DNA from: Auanema rhodensis | Taxonomy: Eukaryota > Nematoda > Chromadorea > Rhabditida > Rhabditidae | Length of the DNA: 64,000 nucleotides | Direction: 5' to 3' | NCBI GenBank assembly: GCA_964057225.1 | Contig: CAXKVF010000092.1 | Location: 1 to 64,000 of the forward strand | In this document: positions 36,801 through 50,429 of the stretch, in pieces | Position numbering within the stretch: position 1 is the stretch's first letter | How the letters are laid out: the number at the start of each line of letters is the position of its first letter | Program-made: the position numbers and the translations under genes | Notes under the pieces: generated by a model | Databases searched by the model: none | Told to the model about the DNA's origin: nothing | What the model saw: only the letters and a program-made list of their open reading frames with translations

Positions 36801-37408
36801 GCATGGTAACCATGACTTTGAAATTTACGTGAACTTTAATTTATGCTAATTAAATGTACACGTGATGTGCACTTGGTATGTAACTCGCTTCACGTGAAAG
36901 ATAAAGAGATGCGGTTTTCAAAATTAGATTCCCCATGTCCATATTAGTCTAAAAACAAATTTTTATTGATATTGGTTCATGGTAACCATGACTTTGAAAT
37001 TTACGTGAACTTTAATTTATGCTAATTAAATGTACACGTGATGTGCACTTGGTATGTAACTCGCTTCACGTGAAAGATAAAGAAATGCGGCTTTCAAAAT
37101 TAGATCCCCCATGTCCATATTAGTCTAAAAACAAATTTTTATTGATATTGGTGCATGGTAACCATGACTTTGAAATTTACGTGAACTTTAATTTATGCTA
37201 ATTAAATGTACACGTGATGTGCACTTGGTATGTAACTCGCTTCACGTGAAAGATAAAGAGATGCGGTTTTCAAAATTAGATTCCCCATGTCCATATTAGT
37301 CTAAAAACAAATGTTTATTGATATTGGTGCATGGTAACCATGACTTTGAAATTTACGTGAACTTTAATTTATGCTAATTAAATGTACACGTGATGTGCAC
37401 TTGGTATG
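33889..37408 (+). repeat. Mixed satellite with m71T/m94A and m155T units
   Basis: Twenty units. From 34241 the order is m71T (GTCTTAAAAC), m94A (TATTAGTTCAT), m23G, m155T with m97 G, m155T with m97 T, m51T, plain. The same order returns at 61339-62705, interrupted there by a truncated unit. The last m120G unit of the window is at 35473, followed by m43G at 35649. m163A is at 36353. At 37057 a unit with m28A, GCGGCTTTC and m50C opens the next HOR type. Confidence 0.82.
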
Positions 37409-38288
37409 TAACTCGCTTCACGTGAAAGATAAAGAGATGCGGTTTTCAAAATTAGATTCCCCATGTCCATATTAGTCTAAAAACAAATTTTTATTGATAT
37501 TGGTTCATGGTAACCATGACTTTGAAATTTACGTGAACTTTAATTTATGCTAATTAAATGTACACGTGATGTGCACTTGGTATGTAACTCGCTTCACGTG
37601 AAAGATAAAGAAATGCGGCTTTCAAAATTAGATCCCCCATGTCCATATTAGTCTAAAAACAAATTTTTATTGATATTGGTGCATGGTAACCATGACTTTG
37701 AAATTTACGTGAACTTTAATTTATGCTAATTAAATGTACACGTGATGTGCACTTGGTATGTAACTCGCTTCACGTGAAAGATAAAGAGATGCGGTTTTCA
37801 AAATTAGATTCCCCATGTCCATATTAGTCTAAAAACAAATTTTTATTGATATTGCTTCATGGTAACCATGACTTTGAAATTTACGTGAACTTTAATTTAT
37901 GCTAATTAAATGTACACGTGATGTGCACTTGGTATGTAACTCGCTTCACGTGAAAGATAAAGAGATGCGGTTTTCAAAATTAGATTTCCCATGTCCATAT
38001 TAGTCTAAAAACAAATTTTTATTGATATTGGTTCATGGTAACCATGACTTTGAAATTTACGTGAACTTTAATTTATGCTAATTAAATGTACACGTGATGT
38101 GCACTTGGTATGTAACTCGCTTCACGTGAAAGATAAAGAGATGCGGTTTTCAAAATTAGATTCCCCATGTCCATATTAGTCTAAAAACAAATTTTTATTG
38201 ATATTGGTGCATGGTAACCATGACTTTGAAATTTACGTGAACTTTAATTTATGCTAATTAAATGTACACGTGATGTGCACTTGGTATG
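37409..38288 (+). repeat. 5-mer HOR, third, distant copy
   Basis: The order m97 T; m28A+m50C; m95C; m51T; plain matches 32129-33008 at an offset of 5280 bp (30 units). The second unit (37585) has GCGGCTTTC, a change shared only with the unit at 37057, 528 bp before, so a shorter local duplication came after the distant copy. Confidence 0.85.
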
Positions 38289-40399
38289 TAACTCGCTTCA
38301 CGTGAAAGATAAAGAGATGCGGTTTTCAAAATTAGATTCCCCATGTCCATATTAGTCTAAAAACAAATTTTTATTGATATTGGTTCATGGTAACCATGAC
38401 TTTGAAATTTACGTGAACTTTAATTTATGCTAATTAAATGTACACGTGATGTGCACTTGGTATGTAACTCGCTTCACGTGAAAGATAAAGAGATGCGGTT
38501 TTCAAAATTAGATTCCCCATGTCCATATTAGTCTAAAAACAAATTTTTATTGATATTGGTTCATGGTAACCATGACTTTGAAATTTACGTGAACTTTAAT
38601 TTATGCTAATTAAATGTACACGTGATGTGCACTTGGTATGTAACTCGCTTCACGTGAAAGATAAAGAGATGCGGTTTTCAAAATTAGATTCCCCATGTCC
38701 ATATTAGTCTAAAAACAAATTTTTATTGATATTGGTTCATGGTAACCATGACTTTGAAATTTACGTGAACTTTAATTTATGCTAATTAAATGTACACGTG
38801 ATGTGCACTTGGTATGTAACTCGCTTCACGTGAAAGATAAAGAGATGCGGTTTTCAAAATTAGATTCCCCATGTCCATATTAGTCTTAAAACAAATTTTT
38901 ATTGATATTGGTTCATGGTAACCATGACTTTGAAATTTACGTGAACTTTAATTTATGCTAATTAAATGTACACGTGATGTGCACTTGGTATGTAACTCGC
39001 TTCACGTGAAAGATAAAGAGATGCGGTTTTCAAAATTAGATTCCCCATGTCCATATTAGTCTAAAAACAAATTTTTATTGATATTGGTTCATGGTAACCA
39101 TGACTTTGAAATTTACGTGAACTTTAATTTATGCTAATTAAATGTACACGTGATGTGCACTTGGTATGTAACTCGCTTCACGTGAAAGATAAAGAGATGC
39201 GGTTTTCAAAATTAGATTTCCCATGTCCATATTAGTCTAAAAACAAATTTTTATTGATATTGGTTCATGGTAACCATGACTTTGAAATTTACGTGAACTT
39301 TAATTTATGCTAATTAAATGTACACGTGATGTGCACTTGGTATGTAACTCGCTTCACGTGAAAGATAAAGAGATGCGGTTTTCAAAATTAGATTCCCCAT
39401 GTCCATATTAGTCTAAAAACAAATTTTTATTGATATTGGTGCATGGTAGCCATGACTTTGAAATTTACGTGAACTTTAATTTATGCTAATTAAATGTACA
39501 TGTGATGTGCACTTGGTATGTAACTCGCTTCACGTGAAAGATAAAGAGATGCGGTTTCCAAATTAGATTCCCCATGTCCATATTAGTCTAAAAACAAATT
39601 TTTATTGATATTGGTTCATGGTAACCATGACTTTGAAATTTACGTGAACTTTAATTTATGCTAATTAAATGTACACGTGATGTGCACTTGGTATGTAACT
39701 CGCTTCACGTGAAAGATAAAGAGATGCGGTTTTCAAAATTAGATTCCCCATGTCCATATTAGTCTAAAAACAAATTTTTATTGATATTGGTTCATGGTAA
39801 CCATGACTTTGAAATTTACGTGAACTTTAATTTATGCTAATTAAATGTACACGTGATGTGCACTTGGTATGTAACTCGCTTCACGTGAAAGATAAAGAGA
39901 TGCGGTTTTCAAAATTAGATTCCCCATGTCCATATTAGTCTAAAAACAAATTTTTATTGATATTGGTTCATGGTAACCATGACTTTGAAATTTACGTGAA
40001 CTTTAATTTATGCTAATTAAATGTACACGTGATGTGCACTTGGTATGTAACTCGCTTCACGTGAAAGATAAAGAGATGCGGTTTTCAAAATTAGATTCCC
40101 CATGTCCATATTAGTCTTAAAACAAATTTTTATTGATATTGGTTCATGGTAACCATGACTTTGAAATTTACGTGAACTTTAATTTATGCTAATTAAATGT
40201 ACACGTGATGTGCACTTGGTATGTAACTCGCTTCACGTGAAAGATAAAGAGATGCGGTTTTCAAAATTAGATTCCCCATGTCCATATTAGTCTAAAAACA
40301 AATTTTTATTGATATTAGTTCATGGTAACCATGACTTTGAAATTTACGTGAACTTTAATTTATGCTAATTAAATGTACACGTGATGTGCACTTGGTATG
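38289..40399 (+). repeat. m97 T-rich satellite with m71T units and one 1-bp deletion
   Basis: Twelve units, all with m97 T except the one at 39345. The pattern T, T, m71T occurs at 38465-38992 and again at 39696-40223, 1231 bp apart (7 units minus 1 base). The second is followed by m94A at 40224, as at 34417 and 61515. The unit at 39521 is 175 bp: GGTTTCCAAATTAG has one A fewer and an extra C. The unit at 39345 has a change inside the CATGGTAACCATG dyad and one in CACGTG. Confidence 0.8.
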
Positions 40400-41455
40400 T
40401 AACTCGCTTCACGTGAAAGATGAAGAGATGCGGTTTTCAAAATTAGATTCCCCATGTCCATATTAGTCTAAAAACAAATTTTTATTGATATTGGTGCATG
40501 GTAACCATGACTTTGAAATTTACGTGAACTTTAATTTATGCTAATTAAATGTACACGTGATGTGCACTTGGTATGTAACTCGCTTCACGTGAAAGATAAA
40601 GAGATGCGGTTTTCAAAATTAGATTCCCCATGTCCATATTAGTCTAAAAACAAATTTTTATTGATATTGGTTCATGGTAACCATGACTTTGAAATTTACG
40701 TGAACTTTAATTTATGCTAATTAAATGTACACGTGATGTGCACTTGGTATGTAACTCGCTTCACGTGAAAGATAAAGAAATGCGGTTTTCAAAATTAGAT
40801 CCCCCATGTCCATATTAGTCTAAAAACAAATTTTTATTGATATTGGTTCATGGTAACCATGACTTTGAAATTTACGTGAACTTTAATTTATGCTAATTAA
40901 ATGTACACGTGATGTGCACTTGGTATGTAACTCGCTTCACGTGAAAGATGAAGAGATGCGGTTTTCAAAATTAGATTCCCCATGTCCATATTAGTCTAAA
41001 AACAAATTTTTATTGATATTGGTGCATGGTAACCATGACTTTGAAATTTACGTGAACTTTAATTTATGCTAATTAAATGTACACGTGATGTGCACTTGGT
41101 ATGTAACTCGCTTCACGTGAAAGATAAAGAGATGCGGTTTTCAAAATTAGATTCCCCATGTCCATATTAGTCTAAAAACAAATTTTTATTGATATTGGTT
41201 CATGGTAACCATGACTTTGAAATTTACGTGAACTTTAATTTATGCTAATTAAATGTACACGTGATGTGCACTTGGTATGTAACTCGCTTCACGTGAAAGA
41301 TAAAGAAATGCGGTTTTCAAAATTAGATCCCCCATGTCCATATTAGTCTAAAAACAAATTTTTATTGATATTGGTGCATGGTAACCATGACTTTGAAATT
41401 TACGTGAACTTTAATTTATGCTAATTAAATGTACACGTGATGTGCACTTGGTATG
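40400..41455 (+). repeat. 3-mer HOR, 528 bp, two copies
   Basis: m23G with m97 G; m97 T; m28A+m50C. It fills 40400-40927 and repeats at 40928-41455. The third units differ at m97 (T at 40752, G at 41280), so one has exchanged sequence with another unit type. m94A then m23G follows at 41632-41983, echoing 40224-40575. Confidence 0.78.
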
Positions 41456-42687
41456 TAACTCGCTTCACGTGAAAGATAAAGAGATGCGGTTTTCAAAATT
41501 AGATTCCCCATGTCCATATTAGTCTAAAAACAAATTTTTATTGATATTGGTTCATGGTAACCATGACTTTGAAATTTACGTGAACTTTAATTTATGCTAA
41601 TTAAATGTACACGTGATGTGCACTTGGTATGTAACTCGCTTCACGTGAAAGATAAAGAGATGCGGTTTTCAAAATTAGATTCCCCATGTCCATATTAGTC
41701 TAAAAACAAATTTTTATTGATATTAGTTCATGGTAACCATGACTTTGAAATTTACGTGAACTTTAATTTATGCTAATTAAATGTACACGTGATGTGCACT
41801 TGGTATGTAACTCGCTTCACGTGAAAGATGAAGAGATGCGGTTTTCAAAATTAGATTCCCCATGTCCATATTAGTCTAAAAACAAATTTTTATTGATATT
41901 GGTGCATGGTAACCATGACTTTGAAATTTACGTGAACTTTAATTTATGCTAATTAAATGTACACGTGATGTGCACTTGGTATGTAACTCGCTTCACGTGA
42001 AAGATAAAGAGATGCGGTTTTCAAAATTAGATTCCCCATGTCCATATTAGTCTAAAAACAAATTTTTATTGATATTGGTGCATGGTAACCATGACTTTGA
42101 AATTTACGTGAACTTTAATTTATGCTAATTAAATGTACACGTGATGTGCACTTGGTATGTAACTCGCTTCACGTGAAAGATAAAGAGATGCGGTTTTCAA
42201 AATTAGATTCCCCATGTCCATATTAGTCTAAAAACAAATTTTTATTGATATTGGTGCATGGTAACCATGACATTGAAATTTACGTGAACTTTAATTTATG
42301 CTAATTAAATGTACACGTGATGTGCACTTGGTATGTAACTCGCTTCACGTGAAAGATAAAGAGATGCGGTTTTCAAAATTAGATTCCTCATGTCCATATT
42401 AGTCTAAAAACAAATTTTTATTGATATTGGTGCATGGTAACCATGACTTTGAAATTTACGTGAACTTTAATTTATGCTAATTAAATGTACACGTGATGTG
42501 CACTTGGTATGTAACTCGCTTCACGTGAAAGATAAAGAGATGCGGTTTTCAAAATTAGATTCCCCATGTCCATATTAGTCTAAAAACAAATTTTTATTGA
42601 TATTGCTTCATGGTAACCATGACTTTGAAATTTACGTGAACTTTAATTTATGCTAATTAAATGTACACGTGATGTGCACTTGGCATG
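41456..42687 (+). repeat. Transition into the right-hand domain
   Basis: Units at 41456 (m97 T), 41632 (m94A), 41808 (m23G), 41984 and 42160 (plain, the latter with GACATTG), 42336 (first m53T, GATTCCTC) and 42512 (m95C with m173C, GGCATG). The order m53T, then m95C+m173C, returns at 53422-53949 with one m97 T unit inserted. No foreign sequence marks the change. Confidence 0.75.
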
Positions 42688-45600
42688 TAACTCGCTTCAC
42701 GTGAAAGATAAAGAGATGCGGTTTTCAAAATTAGATTCCCCATGTCCATATTAGTCTAAAAACAAATTTTTATTGATATTGGTGCATGGTAACCATGACT
42801 TTGAATTTTACGTGAACTTTAATTTATGCTAATTAAATGTACACGTGATGTGCACTTGGTATGTAACTCGCTTCACGTGAAAGATAAAGAGATGCGGTTT
42901 TCAATATTAGATTCCCCATGTCCATATTAGTCTAAAAACAAATTTTTATTGATATTGGTTCATGGTAACCATGACTTTGAAATTTACGTGAACTTTAATT
43001 TATGCCAATTAAATGTACACGTGATGTGCACTTGGTATGTAACTCGCTTCACGTGAAAGATAAAGAGATGCGGTTTTCAAAATTAGATTCCCCATGTCCA
43101 TATTAGTCTAAAAACAAATTTTTATTGATATTGGTGCATGGTAACCATGACTTTGAAATTTACGTGAACTTTAATTTATGCTAATTAAATGTACACGTGA
43201 TGTGCACTTGGTATGTAACTCGCTTCACGTGAAAGATAAAGAGATGCGGTTTTCAAAATTAGATTCCCCATGTCCATATTAGTCTAAAAACAAATTTTTA
43301 TTGATATTGGTTCATGGTAACCATGACTTTGAAATTCACGTGAACTTTAATTTATGCTAATTAAATGTACACGTGATGTGCACTTGGTATGTAACTCGCT
43401 TCACGTGAAAGATAAAGAGATGCGGTTTTCAAAATTAGATTCCCCATGTCCATATTAGTCTAAAAACAAATTTTTATTGATATTGGTGCATGGTAACCAT
43501 GACTTTGAAATTTACGTGAACTTTAATTTATGCTAATTAAATGTACACGTGATGTGCACTTGGTATGTACCTCGCTTCACGTGAAAGATGAAGAGATGCG
43601 GTTTTCAAAATTAGATTCCCCATGTCCATATTAGTCTAAAAACAAATTTTGATTGATATTGGTGCATGGTAACCATGACTTTGAATTTTACGTGAACTTT
43701 AATTTATGCTAATTAAATGTACACGTGATGTGCACTTGGTATGTAACTCGCTTCACGTGAAAGATAAAGAGATGCGGTTTTCAATATTAGATTCCCCATG
43801 TCCATATTAGTCTAAAAACAAATTTTTATTGATATTGGTTCATGGTAACCATGACTTTGAAATTTACGTGAACTTTAATTTATGCTAATTAAATGTACAC
43901 GTGATGTGCACTTGGTATGTAACTCGCTTCACGTGAAAGATAAAGAGATGCGGTTTTCAAAATTAGATTCCCCATGTCCATATTAGTCTAAAAACAAATT
44001 TTTATTGATATTGGTGCATGGTAACCATGACTTTGAAATTTACGTGAACTTTAATTTATGCTAATTAAATGTACACGTGATGTGCACTTGGTATGTAACT
44101 CGCTTCACGTGAAAGATAAAGAGATGCGGTTTTCAAAATTAGATTCCCCATGTCCATATTAGTCTAAAAACAAATTTTTTTGATATTGGTTCATGGTAAC
44201 CATGACTTTGAAATTTACGTGAACTTTAATTTATGCTAATTAAATGTACACGTGATGTGCACTTGGTATGTAACTCGCTTCACGTGAAAGATAAAGAGAT
44301 GCGGTTTTCAAAATTAGATTCCCCATGTCCATATTAGTCTAAAAACAAATTTTTATTGATATTGGTGCATGGTAACCATGACTTTGAAATTTACGTGAAC
44401 TTTAATTTATGCTAATTAAATGTACACGTGATGTGCACTTGGTATGTAACTCGCTTCACGTGAAAGATAAAGAGATGCGGTTTTCAAAATTAGATTCCTC
44501 ATGTCCATATTAGTCTAAAAACAAATTTTTATTGATATTGGTGCATGGTAACCATGACTTTGAATTTTACGTGAACTTTAATTTATGCTAATTAAATGTA
44601 CACGTGATGTGCACTTGGTATGTAACTCGCTTCACGTGAAAGATAAAGAGATGCGGTTTTCAATATTAGATTCCCCATGTCCATATTAGTCTAAAAACAA
44701 ATTTTTATTGATATTGGTTCATGGTAACCATGACTTTGAAATTTACGTGAACTTTAATTTATGCTAATAAAATGTACACGTGATGTGCACTTGGTATGTA
44801 ACTCGCTTCACGTGAAAGATAAAGAGATGCGGTTTTCAAAATTAGATTCCCCATGTCCATATTAGTCTAAAAACAAATTTTTATTGATATTGGTGCATGG
44901 TAACCATGACTTTGAAATTTACGTGAACTTTAATTTATGCTAATTAAATGTACACGTGATGTGCACTTGGTATGTAACTCGCTTCACGTGAAAGATAAAG
45001 AGATGCGGTTTTCAAAATTAGATTCCCCATGTCCATATTAGTCTAAAAACAAATTTTTATTGATATTGGTTCATGGTAACCATGACTTTGAAATTCACGT
45101 GAACTTTAATTTATGCTAATTAAATGTACACGTGATGTGCACTTGGTATGTAACTCGCTTCACGTGAAAGATAAAGAGATGCGGTTTTCAAAATTAGATT
45201 CCCCATGTCCATATTAGTCTAAAAACAAATTTTTATTGATATTGGTGCATGGTAACCATGACTTTGAAATTTACGTGAACTTTAATTTATGCTAATTAAA
45301 TGTACACGTGATGTGCACTTGGTATGTACCTCGCTTCACGTGAAAGATGAAGAGATGCGGTTTTCAAAATTAGATTCCCCATGTCCATATTAGTCTAAAA
45401 ACAAATTTTGATTGATATTGGTGCATGGTAACCATGACTTTGAATTTTACGTGAACTTTAATTTATGCTAATTAAATGTACACGTGATGTGCACTTGGTA
45501 TGTAACTCGCTTCACGTGAAAGATAAAGAGATGCGGTTTTCAATATTAGATTCCCCATGTCCATATTAGTCTAAAAACAAATTTTTATTGATATTGGTTC

Positions 45601-47965
45601 ATGGTAACCATGACTTTGAAATTTACGTGAACTTTAATTTATGCTAATTAAATGTACACGTGATGTGCACTTGGTATGTAACTCGCTTCACGTGAAAGAT
45701 AAAGAGATGCGGTTTTCAAAATTAGATTCCCCATGTCCATATTAGTCTAAAAACAAATTTTTATTGATATTGGTGCATGGTAACCATGACTTTGAAATTT
45801 ACGTGAACTTTAATTTATGCTAATTAAATGTACACGTGATGTGCACTTGGTATGTAACTCGCTTCACGTGAAAGATAAAGAGATGCGGTTTTCAAAATTA
45901 GATTCCCCATGTCCATATTAGTCTAAAAACAAATTTTTATTGATATTGGTGCATGGTAACCATGACTTTGAAATTTACGTGAACTTTAATTTATGCTAAT
46001 TAAATGTACACGTGATGTGCACTTGGTATGTACCTCGCTTCACGTGAAAGATGAAGAGATGCGGTTTTCAAAATTAGATTCCCCATGTCCATATTAGTCT
46101 AAAAACAAATTTTGATTGATATTGGTGCATGGTAACCATGACTTTGAATTTTACGTGAACTTTAATTTATGCTAATTAAATGTACACGTGATGTGCACTT
46201 GGTATGTAACTCGCTTCACGTGAAAGATAAAGAGATGCGGTTTTCAAAATTAGATTCCCCATGTCCATATTAGTCTAAAAACAAATTTTTATTGATATTG
46301 GTGCATGGTAACCATGACTTTGAAATTTACGTGAACTTTAATTTATGCTAATTAAATGTACACGTGATGTGCACTTGGTATGTAACTCGCTTCACGTGAA
46401 AGATAAAGAGATGCGGTTTTCAAAATTAGATTCCCCATGTCCATATTAGTCTAAAAACAAATTTTGATTGATATTGGTGCATGGTAACCATGACTTTGAA
46501 TTTTACGTGAACTTTATGTTATGCTAATTAAATGTACACGTGATGTGCACTTGGTATGTAACTCGCTTCACGTGAAAGATAAAGAGATGCGGTTTTCAAT
46601 ATTAGATTCCCCATGTCCATATTAGTCTAAAAACAAATTTTTATTGATATTGGTTCATGGTAACCATGACTTTGAAATTTACGTGAACTTTAATTTATGC
46701 TAATTAAATGTACACGTGATGTGCACTTGGTATGTAACTCGCTTCACGTGAAAGATAAAGAGATGCGGTTTTCAAAATTAGATTCCCCATGTCCATATTA
46801 GTCTAAAAACAAATTTTTATTGATATTGGTGCATGGTAACCATGACTTTGAAATTTACGTGAACTTTAATTTATGCTAATTAAATGTACACGTGATGTGC
46901 ACTTGGTATGTAACTCGCTTCACGTGAAAGATAAAGAGATGCGGTTTTCAAAATTAGATTCCCCATGTCCATATTAGTCTAAAAACAAATTTTTATTGAT
47001 ATTGGTGCATGGTAACCATGACTTTGAATTTTACGTGAACTTTAATTTATGCTAATTAAATGTACACGTGATGTGCACTTGGTATGTAACTCGCTTCACG
47101 TGAAAGATAAAGAGATGCGGTTTTCAAAATTAGATTCCCCATGTCCATATTAGTCTAAAAACAAATTTTTATTGATATTGGTGCATGGTAACCATGACTT
47201 TGAAATTTACGTGAACTTTAATTTATGCTAATTAAATGTACACGTGATGTGCACTTGGTATGTAACTCGCTTCACGTGAAAGATAAAGAGATGCGGTTTT
47301 CAAAATTAGATTCCCCATGTCCATATTAGTCTAAAAACAAATTTTTTTGATATTGGTTCATGGTAACCATGACTTTGAAATTTACGTGAACTTTAATTTA
47401 TGCTAATTAAATGTACACGTGATGTGCACTTGGTATGTAACTCGCTTCACGTGAAAGATAAAGAGATGCGGTTTTCAAAATTAGATTCCCCATGTCCATA
47501 TTAGTCTAAAAACAAATTTTTATTGATATTGGTGCATGGTAACCATGACTTTGAAATTTACGTGAACTTTAATTTATGCTAATTAAATGTACACGTGATG
47601 TGCACTTGGTATGTAACTCGCTTCACGTGAAAGATAAAGAGATGCGGTTTTCAAAATTAGATTCCTCATGTCCATATTAGTCTAAAAACAAATTTTTATT
47701 GATATTGGTGCATGGTAACCATGACTTTGAATTTTACGTGAACTTTAATTTATGCTAATTAAATGTACACGTGATGTGCACTTGGTATGTAACTCGCTTC
47801 ACGTGAAAGATAAAGAGATGCGGTTTTCAAAATTAGATTCCTCATGTCCATATTAGTCTAAAAACAAATTTTTATTGATATTGGTGCATGGTAACCATGA
47901 CTTTGAATTTTACGTGAACTTTAATTTATGCTAATTAAATGTACACGTGATGTGCACTTGGTATG
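42688..47965 (+). repeat. Right-hand domain: 5-mer HORs with m42T/m119T
   Basis: The basic 880-bp order is: unit F (m3C, m23G, m84G, m119T) or unit G (m53T, m119T); unit B (CAATATTAG, m42T, with m97 T); plain; an m97 T unit with either m122C or a 1-bp deletion; plain. F is at 43568, 45327 and 46031; G at 44447, 47614 and 47790; B at 42864, 43744, 44623, 45503 and 46559. F at 43568 and 45327 are 1759 bp apart (10 units minus one base). Some rounds have lost the fourth unit (45503-46206). Confidence 0.85.
44175..44181 (+). repeat. 1-bp deletion giving T7, first of seven
   Basis: In the unit at 44096 the A at m85 is missing, so TTTTTATT becomes TTTTTTT and the unit is 175 bp. The same change occurs at 47342-47348, 54557-54563, 55260-55266, 59309-59315, 60364-60370 and 60891-60897. 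All seven units have m97 T and follow a plain m97 G unit, which argues for one original deletion spread by block copying. Confidence 0.88.
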
Positions 47966-50077
47966 TAACTCGCTTCACGTGAAAGATAAAGAGATGCGGT
48001 TTTCAAAATTAGATTCCCCATGTCCATATTAGTCTAAAAACAAATTTTTATTGATATTGGTGCATGGTAACCATGACTTTGAAATTTACGTGAACTTTAA
48101 TTTATGCTAATTAAATGTACACGTGATGTGCACTTGGTATGTAACTCGCTTCACGTGAAAGATAAAGAGATGCGGTTTTCAAAATTAGATTCCTCATGTC
48201 CATATTAGTCTAAAAACAAATTTTTATTGATATTGGTGCATGGTAACCATGACTTTGAATTTTACGTGAACTTTAATTTATGCTAATTAAATGTACACGT
48301 GATGTGCACTTGGTATGTAACTCGCTTCACGTGAAAGATAAAGAGATGCGGTTTTCAAAATTAGATTCCCCATGTCCATATTAGTCTAAAAACAAATTTT
48401 TATTGATATTGGTGCATGGTAACCATGACTTTGAAATTTACGTGAACTTTAATTTATGCTAATTAAATGTACACGTGATGTGCACTTGGTATGTAACTCG
48501 CTTCACGTGAAAGATAAAGAGATGCGGTTTTCAATATTAGATTCCCCATGTCCATATTAGTCTAAAAACAAATTTTTATTGATATTGGTTCATGGTAACC
48601 ATGACTTTGAAATTTACGTGAACTTTAATTTATGCTAATTAAATGTACACGTGATGTGCACTTGGTATGTAACTCGCTTCACGTGAAAGATAAAGAGATG
48701 CGGTTTTCAAAATTAGATTCCCCATGTCCATATTAGTCTAAAAACAAATTTTTATTGATATTGGTGCATGGTAACCATGACTTTGAAATTTACGTGAACT
48801 TTAATTTATGCTAATTAAATGTACACGTGATGTGCACTTGGTATGTAACTCGCTTCACGTGAAAGATAAAGAGATGCGGTTTTCAAAATTAGATTCCCCA
48901 TGTCCATATTAGTCTAAAAACAAATTTTTATTGATATTGGTTCATGGTAACCATGACTTTGAAATTCACGTGAACTTTAATTTATGCTAATTAAATGTAC
49001 ACGTGATGTGCACTTGGTATGTAACTCGCTTCACGTGAAAGATAAAGAGATGCGGTTTTCAAAATTAGATTCCCCATGTCCATATTAGTCTAAAAACAAA
49101 TTTTTATTGATATTGGTGCATGGTAACCATGACTTTGAAATTTACGTGAACTTTAATTTATGCTAATTAAATGTACACGTGATGTGCACTTGGTATGTAC
49201 CTCGCTTCACGTGAAAGATGAAGAGATGCGGTTTTCAAAATTAGATTCCCCATGTCCATATTAGTCTAAAAACAAATTTTGATTGATATTGGTGCATGGT
49301 AACCATGACTTTGAATTTTACGTGAACTTTAATTTATGCTAATTAAATGTACACGTGATGTGCACTTGGTATGTAACTCGCTTCACGTGAAAGATAAAGA
49401 GATGCGGTTTTCAATATTAGATTCCCCATGTCCATATTAGTCTAAAAACAAATTTTTATTGATATTGGTTCATGGTAACCATGACTTTGAAATTTACGTG
49501 AACTTTAATTTATGCTAATTAAATGTACACGTGATGTGCACTTGGTATGTAACTCGCTTCACGTGAAAGATAAAGAGATACGGTTTTCAAAATTAGATTC
49601 CCCATGTCCATATTAGTCTAAAAACAAATTTTTATTGATATTGGTGCATGGTAACCATGACTTTGAAATTTACGTGAACTTTAATTTATGCTAATTAAAT
49701 GTACACGTGATGTGCACTTGGTATGTAACTCGCTTCACGTGAAAGATAAAGAGATGCGGTTTTCAAAATTAGATTCCCCATGTCCATATTAGTCTAAAAA
49801 CAAATTTTTATTGATATTGGTGCATGGTAACCATGACTTTGAAATTTACGTGAACTTTAATTTATGCTAATTAAATGTACACGTGATGTGCACTTGGTAT
49901 GTACCTCGCTTCACGTGAAAGATGAAGAGATGCGGTTTTCAAAATTAGATTCCCCATGTCCATATTAGTCTAAAAACAAATTTTGATTGATATTGGTGCA
50001 TGGTAACCATGACTTTGAATTTTACGTGAACTTTAATTTATGCTAATTAAATGTACACGTGATGTGCACTTGGTATG
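47966..50077 (+). repeat. 12-unit block, first copy (offset 2464 bp)
   Basis: Units in order: plain, G (m53T, m119T), plain, B (m42T), plain, m122C, plain, F, B, m31A, plain, F. The same 12 types occur at 50430-52541, an offset of 14 units. The rare m31A in the unit after the second B (49550 and 52014) confirms the match. Two further units (50078-50429, B and plain) complete a 14-unit period. Confidence 0.85.
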
Positions 50078-50429
50078 TAACTCGCTTCACGTGAAAGATA
50101 AAGAGATGCGGTTTTCAATATTAGATTCCCCATGTCCATATTAGTCTAAAAACAAATTTTTATTGATATTGGTTCATGGTAACCATGACTTTGAAATTTA
50201 CGTGAACTTTAATTTATGCTAATTAAATGTACACGTGATGTGCACTTGGTATGTAACTCGCTTCACGTGAAAGATAAAGAGATGCGGTTTTCAAAATTAG
50301 ATTCCCCATGTCCATATTAGTCTAAAAACAAATTTTTATTGATATTGGTGCATGGTAACCATGACTTTGAAATTTACGTGAACTTTAATTTATGCTAATT
50401 AAATGTACACGTGATGTGCACTTGGTATG
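50078..50429 (+). repeat. Two units linking the 12-unit copies
   Basis: A B unit (m42T, m97 T) at 50078 and a plain unit at 50254. They fill the gap between the two 12-unit copies. The matching pair before the first copy (47614-47965) is two G units, so the match does not extend left. Confidence 0.75.
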
